A stretch of 64,000 nucleotides of DNA, taken from positions 1 through 64,000 of the forward strand of contig NZ_JAOTQN010000003.1 in NCBI RefSeq assembly GCF_025641885.1, given 5' to 3'. This DNA comes from Pyrobaculum sp. 3827-6 (GTDB lineage: Archaea; Thermoproteota; Thermoprotei; Thermoproteales; Thermoproteaceae). The notes under the pieces were generated by a model that saw only the letters and a list, made by a program, of their open reading frames with translations, did no database searches and was not told the origin of the DNA. This document shows, one piece after another, positions 15,716-24,570 of this stretch (positions are counted from its first letter, which is position 1; every line of letters starts with the position of its first letter). The translations under genes and the position numbers were made by a program.

Positions 15716-16509
15716 ATCGACGCCACGTTTTTTACGTAAAGCAGCACCACCTCGCCGAAGCGGGGCCTCACCTTATGGCTCAGCACGGAGAGGGGCCTCC
15801 GCCATATCAACATGGCGGTCCTCTTGTAGAGGTCGGAGGCCGTCTTTATCGCCGGGAGCAACCTCCGGGGGATGTACCTGTAGCCCTCCTCGGCGGCTTT
15901 CTGGATGTGTAGGTACCTCGCCAGCTCGTACCTCACGACTTGGGCGAACTCCTCGGTGGGGCCGACGCCCCTCGCCCCGAACCTCTCCATGTCCTCCGCG
16001 GGTATGTAGACGCGGCCTAGGGCTAGGTCCTCCCCGACGTCTCTAATCATGTTTATGAGCTGGTAGGCCCTCCCCAGCAGTCTGGCGTATGGATAGGAGG
16101 CTGGGGGCAGGCCTAGTATCTTGGCCATGAAGAGCCCTATGACCTCCGCCGAGCCGTATATGTAGCGGAGCAACTCGCCGAAGGTCGCATACCTCTTCTT
16201 GTGGAGGTCCATCTCCATGGACTCCAGAAAGGCCTCTATCCACCTCCTCTCGAACCCCCTCCGCCTAGCCAGCTCCGCGAAGTCGCCGATGACCGGCGGG
16301 GCGGCGGCGCCGTCCAGCGACCTCTCCGTGAGCCTCCACGCGCGGTAGAAGTCCTCCACGAGGGGCTCCGGCCTGTCCACCAGGTCGTCTACGTACCTCA
16401 CGAAGGAGTAGAGCACAGCCACCTCGTCCCTGACTGGGCGGGGGAAGAGGACGCTGGAGTAGAAGAAGTTGCGGCCTTTTCTAAAGAAGGCGTAGTGGAG
16501 GCTAGACAT
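15712..16509 (-). CDS. crtB: Phytoene synthase
   Basis: 265 residues of the trans-isoprenyl diphosphate head-to-head synthase family. The two Asp-rich motifs are seen: RYVDDLVDRPE near residue 37 and NMIRDVGEDLALGRVYIP near 153. The N-terminus HYAFFRKGRNFFYSS matches the substrate-binding start of phytoene/squalene synthases. It overlaps crtI by 8 nt and the UbiA gene by 4 nt, so it is the second gene of the operon. Condensation of two GGPP to phytoene is the expected reaction; squalene synthesis is less likely beside crtI. Confidence 0.85.
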   Translation of the reverse strand: MSSLHYAFFRKGRNFFYSSVLFPRPVRDEVAVLYSFVRYVDDLVDRPEPLVEDFYRAWRLTERSLDGAAAPPVIGDFAELARRRGFERRWIEAFLESMEMDLHKKRYATFGELLRYIYGSAEVIGLFMAKILGLPPASYPYARLLGRAYQLINMIRDVGEDLALGRVYIPAEDMERFGARGVGPTEEFAQVVRYELARYLHIQKAAEEGYRYIPRRLLPAIKTASDLYKRTAMLIWRRPLSVLSHKVRPRFGEVVLLYVKNVASI

Positions 16510-17896
16510 AGTACCTGGCGAGTATGTACGCAGAGGCTAGGACCGACGGGACTCCTATGCCGGGGTGTGTGTACTGCCCCACGTAGTAGAGCCCCTCCAC
16601 CCTCCTGCTCTTCATCAGGGGCCTGCCCAGCGCCGTCTGCCGAAGCGTGTGCCTCGGCCCGAGGGCCGTGCAGAGGTACGCGCCGTGGCGGTCGCAGAAG
16701 AATCTGCTGGGGTACTCCACCAGCGTCTTCACCTCGCCGCCGACGGCCATGGAGGCGAGCTTCTCGGCGAGGCCTCTCGGCCAGTAGCTAACTCCGGGGG
16801 GCGACGGGACTAGGAGAAACATGCTTGACCTCCCCGGCGGGGCCCAGCCGTCCTCAACCGCCGTGGGTATGTGTACGTAGAAAGAGGGCGCGTCGGGCAT
16901 GCCGCCCCGGCCCACCAAGGCGTTGAGGTGCTCCTCCCAGCTGGAGATGTAGACCACGTGGGGCGGCCCCTCCCACCTGCCGCCCGCCAGCACCGCCATA
17001 TACGCCGAGGGGGCCATCCTAAGCCCGCGCCAGTAGGACTCGTCGTACGACCTGAAGCGGGGCGGGAGCATGTCCTCCACTAGCTTGTAGTCGGCGTTGG
17101 CCACCACCACGTCAGCCTTGAGGAAGCCCGCCTGCGTGTGGACCCCCAGCACCCTCCCCGACCCAACCTCGATCCTCTTAGCCGCCGTGCAGGTCTTGAA
17201 CTGGGCCCCGTGGCGAGCCCCCAGCTCGGCGAGGTTCTCCGCTACGGCGCCGAAGCCGCCCCTCGGCGCCTTGACCCCCCTGACGAACACGGAGTAGTTA
17301 AGCAACAGGCCGTAGAGGGCGGGGAGCTCCCACGGAGGGCTACCCACGAACATCCCGTCGTACTCCAGCAACCGCCTAATCAGCGGGTGCCTAAACCGGG
17401 CCTCGACGTAGCTACCGAAGCTACGGAGGTACCTAGCCAGCCCGGGGCCAGCCTTGGCCGCCGACAGGAGGTCCAGCCAGCTGTCGTACTTCTTGAAGAG
17501 CATGTTGTCCACCACGGCTCTGTAGAGCCGGGCCGCCTCCCTCATCATCTCCACGAACTTGTCCCCCGCGCCGCGCTCCAGCTCCTCTAGGCGCTGAGGC
17601 AGGTCGCGGCCCACCTCCAGCCTCCCGTAGCGCCCGTCGACGAAGACCATGCTGGGCTCGAGGTCGACGACTTGATAACGGCGGCCGCCGAGCTCCTGGA
17701 ACACCTTGTCTATGACGTCGTCCATTAGGTACCACGTGGGGCCTATCTCTGCCTTGTATCCGCCGACCTCCACAGACGCGGACCTGCCCCCCAGCCGGCA
17801 CCCCCTCTCCACCAAAACCACGTCGTAGCCCTTCTTAGCCAAGAAAGCGGCAGAGGCCAGCCCCCCGAAGCCGCCTCCTATAACCACGGCTCTCAT
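16502..17896 (-). CDS. crtI: CrtI-type phytoene desaturase
   Basis: 464 residues from the ATG at 17896. The reading frame extends 21 nt further to a TTG, but the ATG directly begins the FAD-binding motif MRAVVIGGGFGGLASAAFLA. The C-terminal family signature is near GLYYVGQYTHPGIGVPSVL. Such enzymes introduce conjugated double bonds to give neurosporene, lycopene or similar. First gene of the crt operon, transcribed divergently from the regulator at 18005. Confidence 0.85.
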   Translation of the reverse strand: MRAVVIGGGFGGLASAAFLAKKGYDVVLVERGCRLGGRSASVEVGGYKAEIGPTWYLMDDVIDKVFQELGGRRYQVVDLEPSMVFVDGRYGRLEVGRDLPQRLEELERGAGDKFVEMMREAARLYRAVVDNMLFKKYDSWLDLLSAAKAGPGLARYLRSFGSYVEARFRHPLIRRLLEYDGMFVGSPPWELPALYGLLLNYSVFVRGVKAPRGGFGAVAENLAELGARHGAQFKTCTAAKRIEVGSGRVLGVHTQAGFLKADVVVANADYKLVEDMLPPRFRSYDESYWRGLRMAPSAYMAVLAGGRWEGPPHVVYISSWEEHLNALVGRGGMPDAPSFYVHIPTAVEDGWAPPGRSSMFLLVPSPPGVSYWPRGLAEKLASMAVGGEVKTLVEYPSRFFCDRHGAYLCTALGPRHTLRQTALGRPLMKSRRVEGLYYVGQYTHPGIGVPSVLASAYILARYYV

Positions 17897-17929
17897 GGAG
17901 GGGAGGCCGACTACCAACTAAATCACCTA

Positions 17930-17990
17930 GTCAAATAAACTATTACGCGGTGAAGCCCCAGCCGACTTGGGGAAACTATTTAAAGCACCG
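17930..17990. promoter_or_regulatory. Divergent promoter region between crtI and the two-HTH regulator
   Basis: Plus strand: ACTATTTAAAGC (17976-17987) is a TATA box about 26 bp before the ATG at 18005. Minus strand: an AGTTTATTT box (17934-17942) serves crtI. Between them lies CCCCAN7TGGGG-like symmetry (17956-17972), and AAACTATT occurs twice (17937-17944, 17973-17980). The regulator may bind here to control both sides. Confidence 0.5.
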
Positions 17991-18004
17991 ACGCGGGGGC
18001 TGAC

Positions 18005-18754
18005 ATGGAGTATTTGACGTACGAGGAGAGGAGCATCCTCACCATGTTGGTGACGGAGAGCTGGGCCAGCCCCAGCTCCATAGCGAAGAGGCTCGGCGTG
18101 TCCCGGCAGCTGGCCTGGTACACGCTTAGGAGGCTGAGGGAGGCTGGGGTCGTAGGCGACCCCATGCTCTACGTCAGGCCAGACCACGCCGGGCTGCACT
18201 ACGCCTTTTTCCAAAGCGAGAGGGAGCCCGAGGACTACACAGTCCTGAAGTTCGAGACCCTTGAGGGCACCTACATCTTCGCCGTGCCGTTTAGAACTGA
18301 GGAGGAGCTGAGAAGCCTCAGGGAGAGGTACGGGAGGCCGTGGTTCGTCCCCAGCCTGAAGCCCAAGCCGCTCACCGAGCTACAGAGGAGGACCCTCAGA
18401 CTCCTTCTGAAAAACCCCCTGATCTCCTCCGCCGAGCTGGCGAGGGAGCTGGACCTCCCACGCACCAAGGCGCGTAAGCTCGTGTCGTGGGCCCGGAGAA
18501 ATGTGAACTTCACCTACTGGGTTGATTTGAGGAGGGCTGGGATCGCGGCTTTGGCTGTCAAGACGGAGGCCCCCCTCGGCGCGTACGCCGCGCACAAGTT
18601 TTTCAAATGCTTCGCATACGCCACAGGCTTCTACGCAGTAGCCTTTCCAGATCTCGGCAGGGCCGCGGAATTCGTGCGGAAGCTGAAGGCCGAGGATCCC
18701 AAGGCCAGAATCAACGTTGTGGTGGGATACGAGCTAAGGCCGCCCGAACTGTAA
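18005..18754 (+). CDS. Two-HTH transcription regulator, copy 1
   Basis: 249 residues. The N-terminal winged helix is of MarR/Lrp style (SPSSIAKRLGVSRQLAWYTL, then LREAGVVG). A middle domain (FFQSEREPEDYTVLKFETL), a second HTH (SSAELARELDLPRTKARKLV) and a C-terminal alpha/beta domain follow. It is leaderless and divergent from crtI, so control of carotenoid synthesis is likely. A close paralog lies at 33972; two blocks are nearly identical in DNA while the rest has diverged. Confidence 0.75.
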   Translation: MEYLTYEERSILTMLVTESWASPSSIAKRLGVSRQLAWYTLRRLREAGVVGDPMLYVRPDHAGLHYAFFQSEREPEDYTVLKFETLEGTYIFAVPFRTEEELRSLRERYGRPWFVPSLKPKPLTELQRRTLRLLLKNPLISSAELARELDLPRTKARKLVSWARRNVNFTYWVDLRRAGIAALAVKTEAPLGAYAAHKFFKCFAYATGFYAVAFPDLGRAAEFVRKLKAEDPKARINVVVGYELRPPEL

Positions 18755-18823
18755 AACCTATTCACTAGTGGCAGTTAGCTACGGCGGTGGACAAATGAGT
18801 TAAATTTCGTCCGATCTTTTGAT

Positions 18824-19259
18824 GTGCGAATCGCCTTGTCGCTTAGGTATTTCGGACCTGTGGCTTCGGCGGACATCTCGGTTAGGCCGTTGACGATATT
18901 CATCGGCCCAAACGGCTCGGGCAAGTCGTACACGGCAATGGCGCTGTACGCCTTTATCACGGGTTTAGTCAAAGCGGAATGTGGCCGGACGTTATATGCG
19001 CCATGTAGCGTCGGGTCGTGGGTGGGATGCTTGGGTTGGTGAACAAAGGACTTTAGCTACTCAGATCCTAGAGGGTGAATTTGCAAGAATCTTTGGGACT
19101 GGGTTAGAAGAGTTGACCACTAAGGGCGCGTCCCAGAGGCTTAAGACAGGGCCCGAGGGGATCCCCGACGACGAGTTCGCAAAGGTGTACGAGGAGCTCT
19201 ACCGCGAGCATATAGACCTCCTCTATGCCTACAGTGAAGATTGGAAGCTACAAAGTTAA
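18824..19259 (+). pseudogene. AAA (OLD/SMC-like) ATPase remnant with frameshift
   Basis: The first part starts LRYFGPVASADISVRPLT and has Walker A IGPNGSGKSY, as in archaeal ABC-type AAA proteins; it runs into a stop near 19042. The next part, in another frame from about 19000, continues with TQILEGEFARIFGTGLEELT, which fits the segment that follows the ATPase N-lobe in this family. The rest of the gene (Walker B and signature) is missing. A TATA-like box at about 18798 still precedes it. A decayed gene next to a tRNA suggests past insertion and loss. Confidence 0.65.
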
Positions 19260-19695
19260 ACCCCCCAGAGGGGGGAGGTGCATAGCCAATTCACTGCCGG
19301 GTGGCGCGCCGGCTAGAGGCCTCAGCCCAGAAGTCGAGTTGCGGTGTGTCAGTAGGTGTGGAGAGCTCTTTAATAATAGAGGTTACCGGAGTTCCCGAGA
19401 TTAGAGATGTGGATAAGGCCTCCACGTCGGCGGGTGTGCGGATAGTGCACCACGGAGGCGGCGTGGGGGGCGAGGTGTTGAGACATGCCCGTAGAATGGG
19501 GGTCCTACTGGTAAACTGTAGCGTAAGCGGCTTGCTCTACCTCGAGGCCGTGTTGCGCACCACCTCCCCAGCATCTACAACAAATCTATCTAACGTCACT
19601 ACGCAGAACGCGGCGCCTCGGCCCACCCCAATTCGCCAGGCACAAGTTTCAGTGTCGGCAAAAACTTTTAAACACCGTAATTCAGCGTAGACGGG
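19260..19695. other. Noncoding or decayed sequence before tRNA-Arg
   Basis: A perfect hairpin CCCCCCAGAGGGGGG (19261-19275) follows the ATPase remnant. One frame is open for 129 codons (19301-19690), but it has no recognisable motif and a low-complexity end; I treat it as decayed sequence. Confidence 0.4.
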
Positions 19696-19787
19696 GGGCC
19701 CGTAGCTCAGCCTGGATAGAGCGGCGGCCTTCTAAGCTCGGCGAAGAGAGCCGTAGGTCGTGGGTTCAAATCCCATCGGGCCCGCCA
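19696..19787 (+). tRNA. tRNA-Arg(UCU) with an intron of about 14 nt
   Basis: Acceptor GGGCCCG (19696-19702) pairs with CGGGCCC (19777-19783), discriminator G, encoded CCA (19785-19787). D stem GCTC/GAGC, anticodon stem GCGGC/GCCGT, loop CTTCTAA with anticodon TCT at 19731-19733, T arm GTGGG-TTCAAAT-CCCAT. Extra bases at about 19735-19748 separate the loop from the 3' anticodon strand: an intron at the usual archaeal position 37/38. Confidence 0.9.
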
Positions 19788-20284
19788 GTATTCTCATGTG
19801 TATTTGGGGGTGGTGTGCTTGCTGTGTCTGTTCGTCGACACGGCGAGTACTGTGTGAGTTTCTCGACATGTGGAAAAAAGATTTACGAGACGCAGCGCCT
19901 GTGGGCGTAGCTTAAATGGATAATCAAGTCAAATGGCGCTATGTCAAGACTCCTCTGGCCTCTGTAGTAAAGCGTGTTAATTTCTACGTCTGAGTACTCG
20001 ACAGCACCGGGGCTGAGTATCGAACCTATGACTACTGGGAATTCGAGCAGATCTCCCAGCGCATATGCCGCGGCGTCTGTGGTAGATGCAAGGCGGGAAT
20101 CCCACATGCCACTTGCGAGGCGCTTTCCGTGGGTGCGCCGGCGGTGCCGCCTCTGCCGCCGTCGTGACAAGGGATTACGAAGCTGTTTGTGCTGTGAAAA
20201 ACTGCGCCGTCTTACTACTTAAAGGCGGGGGGCTTGGCGTGTTCACCGCAGTAAAACTTAAATAAGGTTGACTCTAGCCAACAC
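19788..20284. other. Sequence without a clear gene after tRNA-Arg
   Basis: A minus-strand frame at 19883-20170 (95 codons) contains a plausible core (MWDSRLASTTDAAAYALGDL, VVIGSILSPGAVEY), but its N-terminal end is an Arg-rich artefact and no family is recognised; it may be a gene fragment. No copy of the tRNA 3' end that would mark an attachment site is visible. A TATA-like AAAACTTAAATAAGG at about 20253 leads to the next small gene. Confidence 0.35.
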
Positions 20285-20485
20285 GTGTCTGTGTTTGCCG
20301 CTGTGGCGTTGCCGGTTGCCGCCGTGGCTGGGCCTGATCCTCTAAGCGGCGTTGATGTGTGTAGGGAGGCTGTTAACTACGCTGGGGGCCGCACGACGCC
20401 TCGGGGTAGGATCGCGGCTCTTTGCCACCACGGCGTTTTGGAGACTGCGGAGCCGCCGACGTCTTCACACGGCGCCGCGACATGA
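20285..20485 (+). CDS. Possible small leader protein (66 aa)
   Basis: A GTG start lies about 26 bp after a TATA-like box, and the stop overlaps the next ATG as ATGA (20482-20485), as in coupled gene pairs. The N-terminus is hydrophobic (FAAVALPVAAVAG). There is no family match, and the surroundings are decayed, so it may be a remnant. Confidence 0.35.
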   Translation: MSVFAAVALPVAAVAGPDPLSGVDVCREAVNYAGGRTTPRGRIAALCHHGVLETAEPPTSSHGAAT

Positions 20486-21162
20486 GAATAAAAAAGTTGG
20501 TAGTCACCGCGGTTGTGGTAATTCTTTTTTCGTTTCTTGTGTTTTATCTATATCTCTCGTGGGGGTGCACCCTGGGGGTTGACGTCAAGTGTTTCGACAC
20601 CACCCCCGGCGGGGGTGTGGTGTGGTCCCCGTGTAGCTACGACGGCGACGTAAAAATCGAGCCTGAAATTCCGCTCAACTGGGGAGGGCGGTTTAAATGT
20701 GTAGCGGCCGGGAAGGCAGGGAATAAGACATACGCAGTTTTCACAAGAGAGGTTGGCCTAATTATGCTAAATGACTCGCCGTTTTCTGAAAGAGATACTG
20801 TTAGGTGTTACTGCGCGAGGCACTTCTGTATAACCGTCGCCGTGCCGGCGGCGATAGGACTTGCCAGCGCCGTGTTGGTGGTTGACGTGGACAGCGGCGT
20901 GGGCTATCTGGGAATTAAGAGGAGTCTCCACGAGGTGGTGGAGAACGGCACGGAGCTATTCACGTTTCTACATTACTCACACGTGGTTTTTGGAAACGAC
21001 GGCGTATATCTAGCGTTGAGAGACGTCTGGGTCGTCAAGGAGATTGCTGGTGACCACATTACCAACTGTTTCTACGTCGTAAAAGTCCGTCTGGATAGGG
21101 AGAGGCTGAAGCTGGGGAGGCCGCTTTACAACACCACTGGGAGCTTCCTAAAGATATCCTAG
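20482..21162 (+). CDS. Uncharacterised signal-anchored extracytoplasmic protein
   Basis: 226 residues from the ATG at 20482, chosen because it begins a typical signal anchor: basic MRIKK, then about 20 hydrophobic residues (LVVTAVVVILFSFLVFYLYL). The exterior part holds several cysteines (WGCTLGVDVKCFDT, RCYCARHFC), which could form disulfides. No family recognised. Confidence 0.55.
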   Translation: MRIKKLVVTAVVVILFSFLVFYLYLSWGCTLGVDVKCFDTTPGGGVVWSPCSYDGDVKIEPEIPLNWGGRFKCVAAGKAGNKTYAVFTREVGLIMLNDSPFSERDTVRCYCARHFCITVAVPAAIGLASAVLVVDVDSGVGYLGIKRSLHEVVENGTELFTFLHYSHVVFGNDGVYLALRDVWVVKEIAGDHITNCFYVVKVRLDRERLKLGRPLYNTTGSFLKIS

Positions 21163-21451
21163 GTGAGGCGTGGCGGCAGTGGGGGAAGGGTGGCGAGGGC
21201 GCCTAGTGGATTTCTCCCGCTGGACAAACGACGACAGTGACACATGCAGAGAGGGACGAGGTGGTTGGCCCGTGTGCAGAGCGGGTGCACAGTGTTGGGT
21301 GTAGAGAGCGTGGCTGAGCTGTTTGAAGTTTTTGTAATAATGTCGTCTCCGTGGGCTAAGATATACGGATGTCTCGGGCCCTTTTGGCGGGTGCTTGGCG
21401 CCGGCGTCAACGTCGCTGTTGTTTATGGCCTCTTAGGGCCTGCCGGCTCCC

Positions 21452-22426
21452 CTAGCGCTTGATGTGTACTATCTCCACGCCGTATGGCTTGAGGTATTGG
21501 GCGTAGCGCTCCGCCTCGAGGGGCCACCTGGCCACTGCGACGATCTTGGCGCCTCTGTACTTAGCCAGCATTTTGTGGCCCACGGCCTCGGGGACTGGGG
21601 CGTAGACCACCGAGCCGTCTATATATACTCCGAATTCTCTGTCTAGTGTGCCCCCGGGGGCCCGGCCCTTCTCAGCCTCTATTATGGCCTCCCGCGCCGC
21701 CTCCCTCAAGAGGGGGTTTACGCGCCTCCCGTTGAAGACGCCGGGTAGCTCCGCCGGCTGGCCTAGCAACGCCTCGTGGGGGATTACGGGGACGTCTCTA
21801 AAGACGTCTGCTCTAAACGCGGCGTAGCCCCGGGGGTTGTGGAACAGCTTGCCCACGAAGTCTCTCAGCAACTTGGAGGCCTCGTCGCTCTGCCTAAGCT
21901 CCACGGCGTTTGCCACCACGCCGAGGGCCTTCCCCAGCCAGCGGGGTGTGCACAGCATCTTCTTCTCCAGTACCGAGTCCCAGGTCTCGAAGAGTAGCCC
22001 CATTTTCCTATAGTTCTCAATATCCACGCCGAGGAGCCCGGCGATCTCGGCCAGCTCCTCCGCCTCCCGGCACGCCGCTAGGCTGGAGAAGCTCTGCATC
22101 TCGGGGTATAGGAACTTGGCGAAGTAGGCGGCGGCTTCCCACGCCTCGGGGCTGGATTTCAACACCTCCGCGGCGAGCTCCCGGTAGGCCGCCTCGGCGA
22201 ATTTCTCGTCCCCCGCCAGCTTGTTCAACACCTCCGCCAGGACCTCCCTCTCTAGGCTCCTCACCGCGTTGTCCACATAGCGCCCCACCTCCGGGGGGTC
22301 GCCTCTCCGCTCTGCCTCCGCCGCGGGGTCGCCCCCCTCGAATGCCACCAGTACGTAGTAGGCCAGCCGGGGGAAGTGGAAGAGGAGGTTTCTAAGGCCG
22401 GCTGTCTTTATGTTAGAGGGTAGCAT
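21452..22426 (-). CDS. Uncharacterised helical protein (324 aa)
   Basis: Mostly helical, Ala/Glu/Leu-rich. The last 35 residues form an alpha/beta unit (GAKIVAVARWPLEAERYAQY, then VEIVHI). The Cys pair and Trp-rich middle are not diagnostic. It overlaps the gene upstream by 14 nt; the two share the divergent promoter with torD, which hints at a link to the respiratory genes. Family not recognised. Confidence 0.55.
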   Translation of the reverse strand: MLPSNIKTAGLRNLLFHFPRLAYYVLVAFEGGDPAAEAERRGDPPEVGRYVDNAVRSLEREVLAEVLNKLAGDEKFAEAAYRELAAEVLKSSPEAWEAAAYFAKFLYPEMQSFSSLAACREAEELAEIAGLLGVDIENYRKMGLLFETWDSVLEKKMLCTPRWLGKALGVVANAVELRQSDEASKLLRDFVGKLFHNPRGYAAFRADVFRDVPVIPHEALLGQPAELPGVFNGRRVNPLLREAAREAIIEAEKGRAPGGTLDREFGVYIDGSVVYAPVPEAVGHKMLAKYRGAKIVAVARWPLEAERYAQYLKPYGVEIVHIKR

Positions 22427-23123
22427 TAAGCCTCTCCAGGGCCTTTTTTACAAACGGGCAGTTATCCACCTCGACGTGGCCGCATCCGGGATGTGCCGGG
22501 CACCTGGCGGCGATTAAATCCAGCCACGCGCCTCTCCTCCTGACCAACAGCCTAACGCCGTCCACCGGCGCGAGGTAGGGGTCGAGTATTTTGACGTGTG
22601 TGGGGTACGCCAGCCTCAGCACCTCTCCGGGCACGCCCAGGCTGTTTTCAAGGCTTTTGAAGCTGCCTCTTATGAAGGAGGCTACGTACATGGCGGCGCC
22701 CCACGCCGGGCAGATGTATGCCTGGGTGATGTCGAATTCTAGCCTCTTGAGAGCCGCGCCGACCAGCACTAGATATGCCATGAGGCTTTCATCGCTGATC
22801 TCCTCGATGTTCCAAATCTTCTTGACGTGGCGGAGCGCGTCGAGCTCGCCGTGGTATATCAACGTTAGTGGGGCCTTTACAGTGGCGGCGCAACCCCCCT
22901 CGTCGCAGATCACCAGCCTCCGCCTGCGGAGGCTCTTCACCGCCTTGTACACAGTGCTTAGCTGGTGCGGCGACTTGACATATACTTCGTATGTTTTCAG
23001 CTTTCTTGGGTAGTTTTCACTGTATATCCTCACCACGTCTCTTGAGGTATCAGTAATATGTGGAACAAGAACTCTCCAATAGAGTTTAAAATATGTATAG
23101 AGTTGGTCAAGGGATTTATCCAT
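22413..23123 (-). CDS. Uncharacterised protein with possible wHTH and Cys cluster
   Basis: 236 residues. Residues 48-75 (SPHQLSTVYKAVKSLRRRRL) look like a winged helix. The C-terminal end carries CPAHPGCGHVEVDNCPFV, four Cys/His that may bind metal. The leaderless ATG at 23123 fits the TATA box at 23141-23155. Divergent from torD. It could be a regulator of the respiratory cluster. Confidence 0.5.
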   Translation of the reverse strand: MDKSLDQLYTYFKLYWRVLVPHITDTSRDVVRIYSENYPRKLKTYEVYVKSPHQLSTVYKAVKSLRRRRLVICDEGGCAATVKAPLTLIYHGELDALRHVKKIWNIEEISDESLMAYLVLVGAALKRLEFDITQAYICPAWGAAMYVASFIRGSFKSLENSLGVPGEVLRLAYPTHVKILDPYLAPVDGVRLLVRRRGAWLDLIAARCPAHPGCGHVEVDNCPFVKKALERLNATL

Positions 23124-23140
23124 GTATTATCGTGAATGTT

Positions 23141-23157
23141 CTATTTATATAAATTAT
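23141..23157. promoter_or_regulatory. Shared divergent TATA element
   Basis: CTATTTATATAAATT is nearly symmetrical and can place transcription starts near 23123 on the minus strand and near 23180 on the plus strand. It rules out translation of torD from the ATG at 23136, which lies upstream of the box. Confidence 0.55.
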
Positions 23158-23207
23158 TACACCGTCCCGGTATAACGAAATATAAATACGCAGAGCCGTA
23201 TCTCTCC

Positions 23208-23744
23208 GTGTTGCTTTCTCCCCTCTACCGCTTCGTCTCCTATCTCCTGATTAAGGAGCTGGAGCCGGACGACTTGCCCAAGGTGAGGCACGTGGTGGAC
23301 AACCTCCCCGAGCCCTACCGGGGGGATATGCTTTCTGAACTCGACAGAGGCGATGCCTATCTAAGGCTTAGGGTTGACTTCACAAAGACGCTTCTCATGT
23401 ACGTCCACCCCTACGAGTCTGTATTTGTGGATCCCAGCGGCCTTATGTGTACAGACGTGTCTGCTGAGGTGTTGAGGTACTACGCCAAATTCGGCTACGA
23501 GCCAGACCTAAGGTCGGCTAGGGTGAGGTGCGGAGACCACCTGGGGCTGGAGCTCTTGTTCGCGGCTAGTCTAATGGAGGAGGGGAGGGGGGAGGCCGCC
23601 GCCGACTTCTTCGAGAGGCATCTGGGGAGGTGGGGCCCGCTGGCCGGCTTTTCAATCTACAAGTCGGCGGCGACCAGCTTCTACAAATCGCTGGGGATGC
23701 TGGTGGCCGAGTTAATAGCCGAGGGGTATGAAAATCTACGCTGA
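23208..23744 (+). CDS. TorD/DmsD-family chaperone for the molybdoenzyme
   Basis: 178 residues from the GTG at 23208. The frame opens at 23136, but the promoter lies inside that stretch and the family homology starts at LLSPLYRFVSYLL. The hallmark segment is RCGDHLGLELLFAASLMEEG, followed by FFERHLGRWGPLAGFSI as in TorD proteins. These chaperones bind the Tat signal of DMSO-reductase-family enzymes and hold export until cofactor is inserted. The client is probably the oxidoreductase at 28432. Overlaps the ferredoxin gene by 17 nt. Confidence 0.75.
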   Translation: MLLSPLYRFVSYLLIKELEPDDLPKVRHVVDNLPEPYRGDMLSELDRGDAYLRLRVDFTKTLLMYVHPYESVFVDPSGLMCTDVSAEVLRYYAKFGYEPDLRSARVRCGDHLGLELLFAASLMEEGRGEAAADFFERHLGRWGPLAGFSIYKSAATSFYKSLGMLVAELIAEGYENLR

Positions 23745-24570
23745 CTTCTCCCGCTGCGTCAGGTCCTTCTGGAAAGCCAGCAACTGCTCGAAGTGCGTAG
23801 AGGCGTGTCCCGCCGGCGCCTTGCACATCGGCGACGGCCGGGTGGAGGTGGCGGAGGATCTCTGCGTGGGGTGCGGCATATGCATAGGCGCGTGCCCCAC
23901 CGGCGTCTACACGCCGGCGGAGGAGATTGGGCCGAGAATTAGCTGTAGAGAGGGGGGCCCCTGCATACACGCGCTGAGGTTTGAGGACTATGTCAAGCTG
24001 GTGGAGAAGTACGGCGAGGTGGAGGTAGACGCGCGGTGCGACGACTGTAAGCTGAGGGACGCCGGCGGCGGCTGGAGGGCCCTAGAGGAGGCTCTGAAGG
24101 CAGGCCTCAAGGTGAAGGTGGTCCGGGGGAGGGGAGGCGACGTGAGCAGGAGGCTTCTCTTTAGGCGGGCCGCGGCTGGGGAGCCGTTGATAAAGGCCGT
24201 TAGGGGGCCGCCGAGGCGGTTTGAATACAGCAGGCCCCTCGGCACCGAGGGCCTCCGCCCCGTGGTGGACGCGGACCGCTGCGTCTTGTGCGGGGTGTGC
24301 GCCGGCGTCTGCCCCACGGAGGCGGTGAAGGTGGATGAGGAGAGCGGCTTGGTTACCGTAGACGGTGGGAGGTGTGTGGAGTGCGGCGTCTGTGTCGAGG
24401 CCTGCGACGTGGGGGCTCTGAGGCTGGAGAGGGGGGAGGTTGACGTGGAGCACTACCTCGTGGAGGTTGTGCAGTGCCCCAACTGCGGCACGGTATATGC
24501 AAAAAACCGGGGGGAGTGCCCCGTCTGCGGCTTCACCACCAAGTTGATAAAGGAGCTCTATGGCCTGTAG
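23728..24570 (+). CDS. Multi-cluster ferredoxin with C-terminal zinc ribbon
   Basis: 280 residues. Two ferredoxin pairs are visible: CSKCVEACPAGAL with CVGCGICIGACPTGVY (about 20-65), and CVLCGVCAGVCPTEAV with CVECGVCVEACDVGAL (about 185-230). The C-terminus adds CPNCGTVYAKNRGECPVCGF, a zinc ribbon. There are no membrane segments, so it is a cytoplasmic electron carrier. It sits in the operon with torD, suggesting electron supply to, or maturation of, the oxidoreductase. Confidence 0.75.
   Translation: MKIYADFSRCVRSFWKASNCSKCVEACPAGALHIGDGRVEVAEDLCVGCGICIGACPTGVYTPAEEIGPRISCREGGPCIHALRFEDYVKLVEKYGEVEVDARCDDCKLRDAGGGWRALEEALKAGLKVKVVRGRGGDVSRRLLFRRAAAGEPLIKAVRGPPRRFEYSRPLGTEGLRPVVDADRCVLCGVCAGVCPTEAVKVDEESGLVTVDGGRCVECGVCVEACDVGALRLERGEVDVEHYLVEVVQCPNCGTVYAKNRGECPVCGFTTKLIKELYGL

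Noticed and set aside
19301-19690. Plus-strand frame of 129 codons before tRNA-Arg
   Set aside because: No recognisable domain, low-complexity end, lies in a decayed stretch.
21244-21462. Plus-strand frame of 72 codons
   Set aside because: No start signal or motif; overlaps the end of the gene at 21452.
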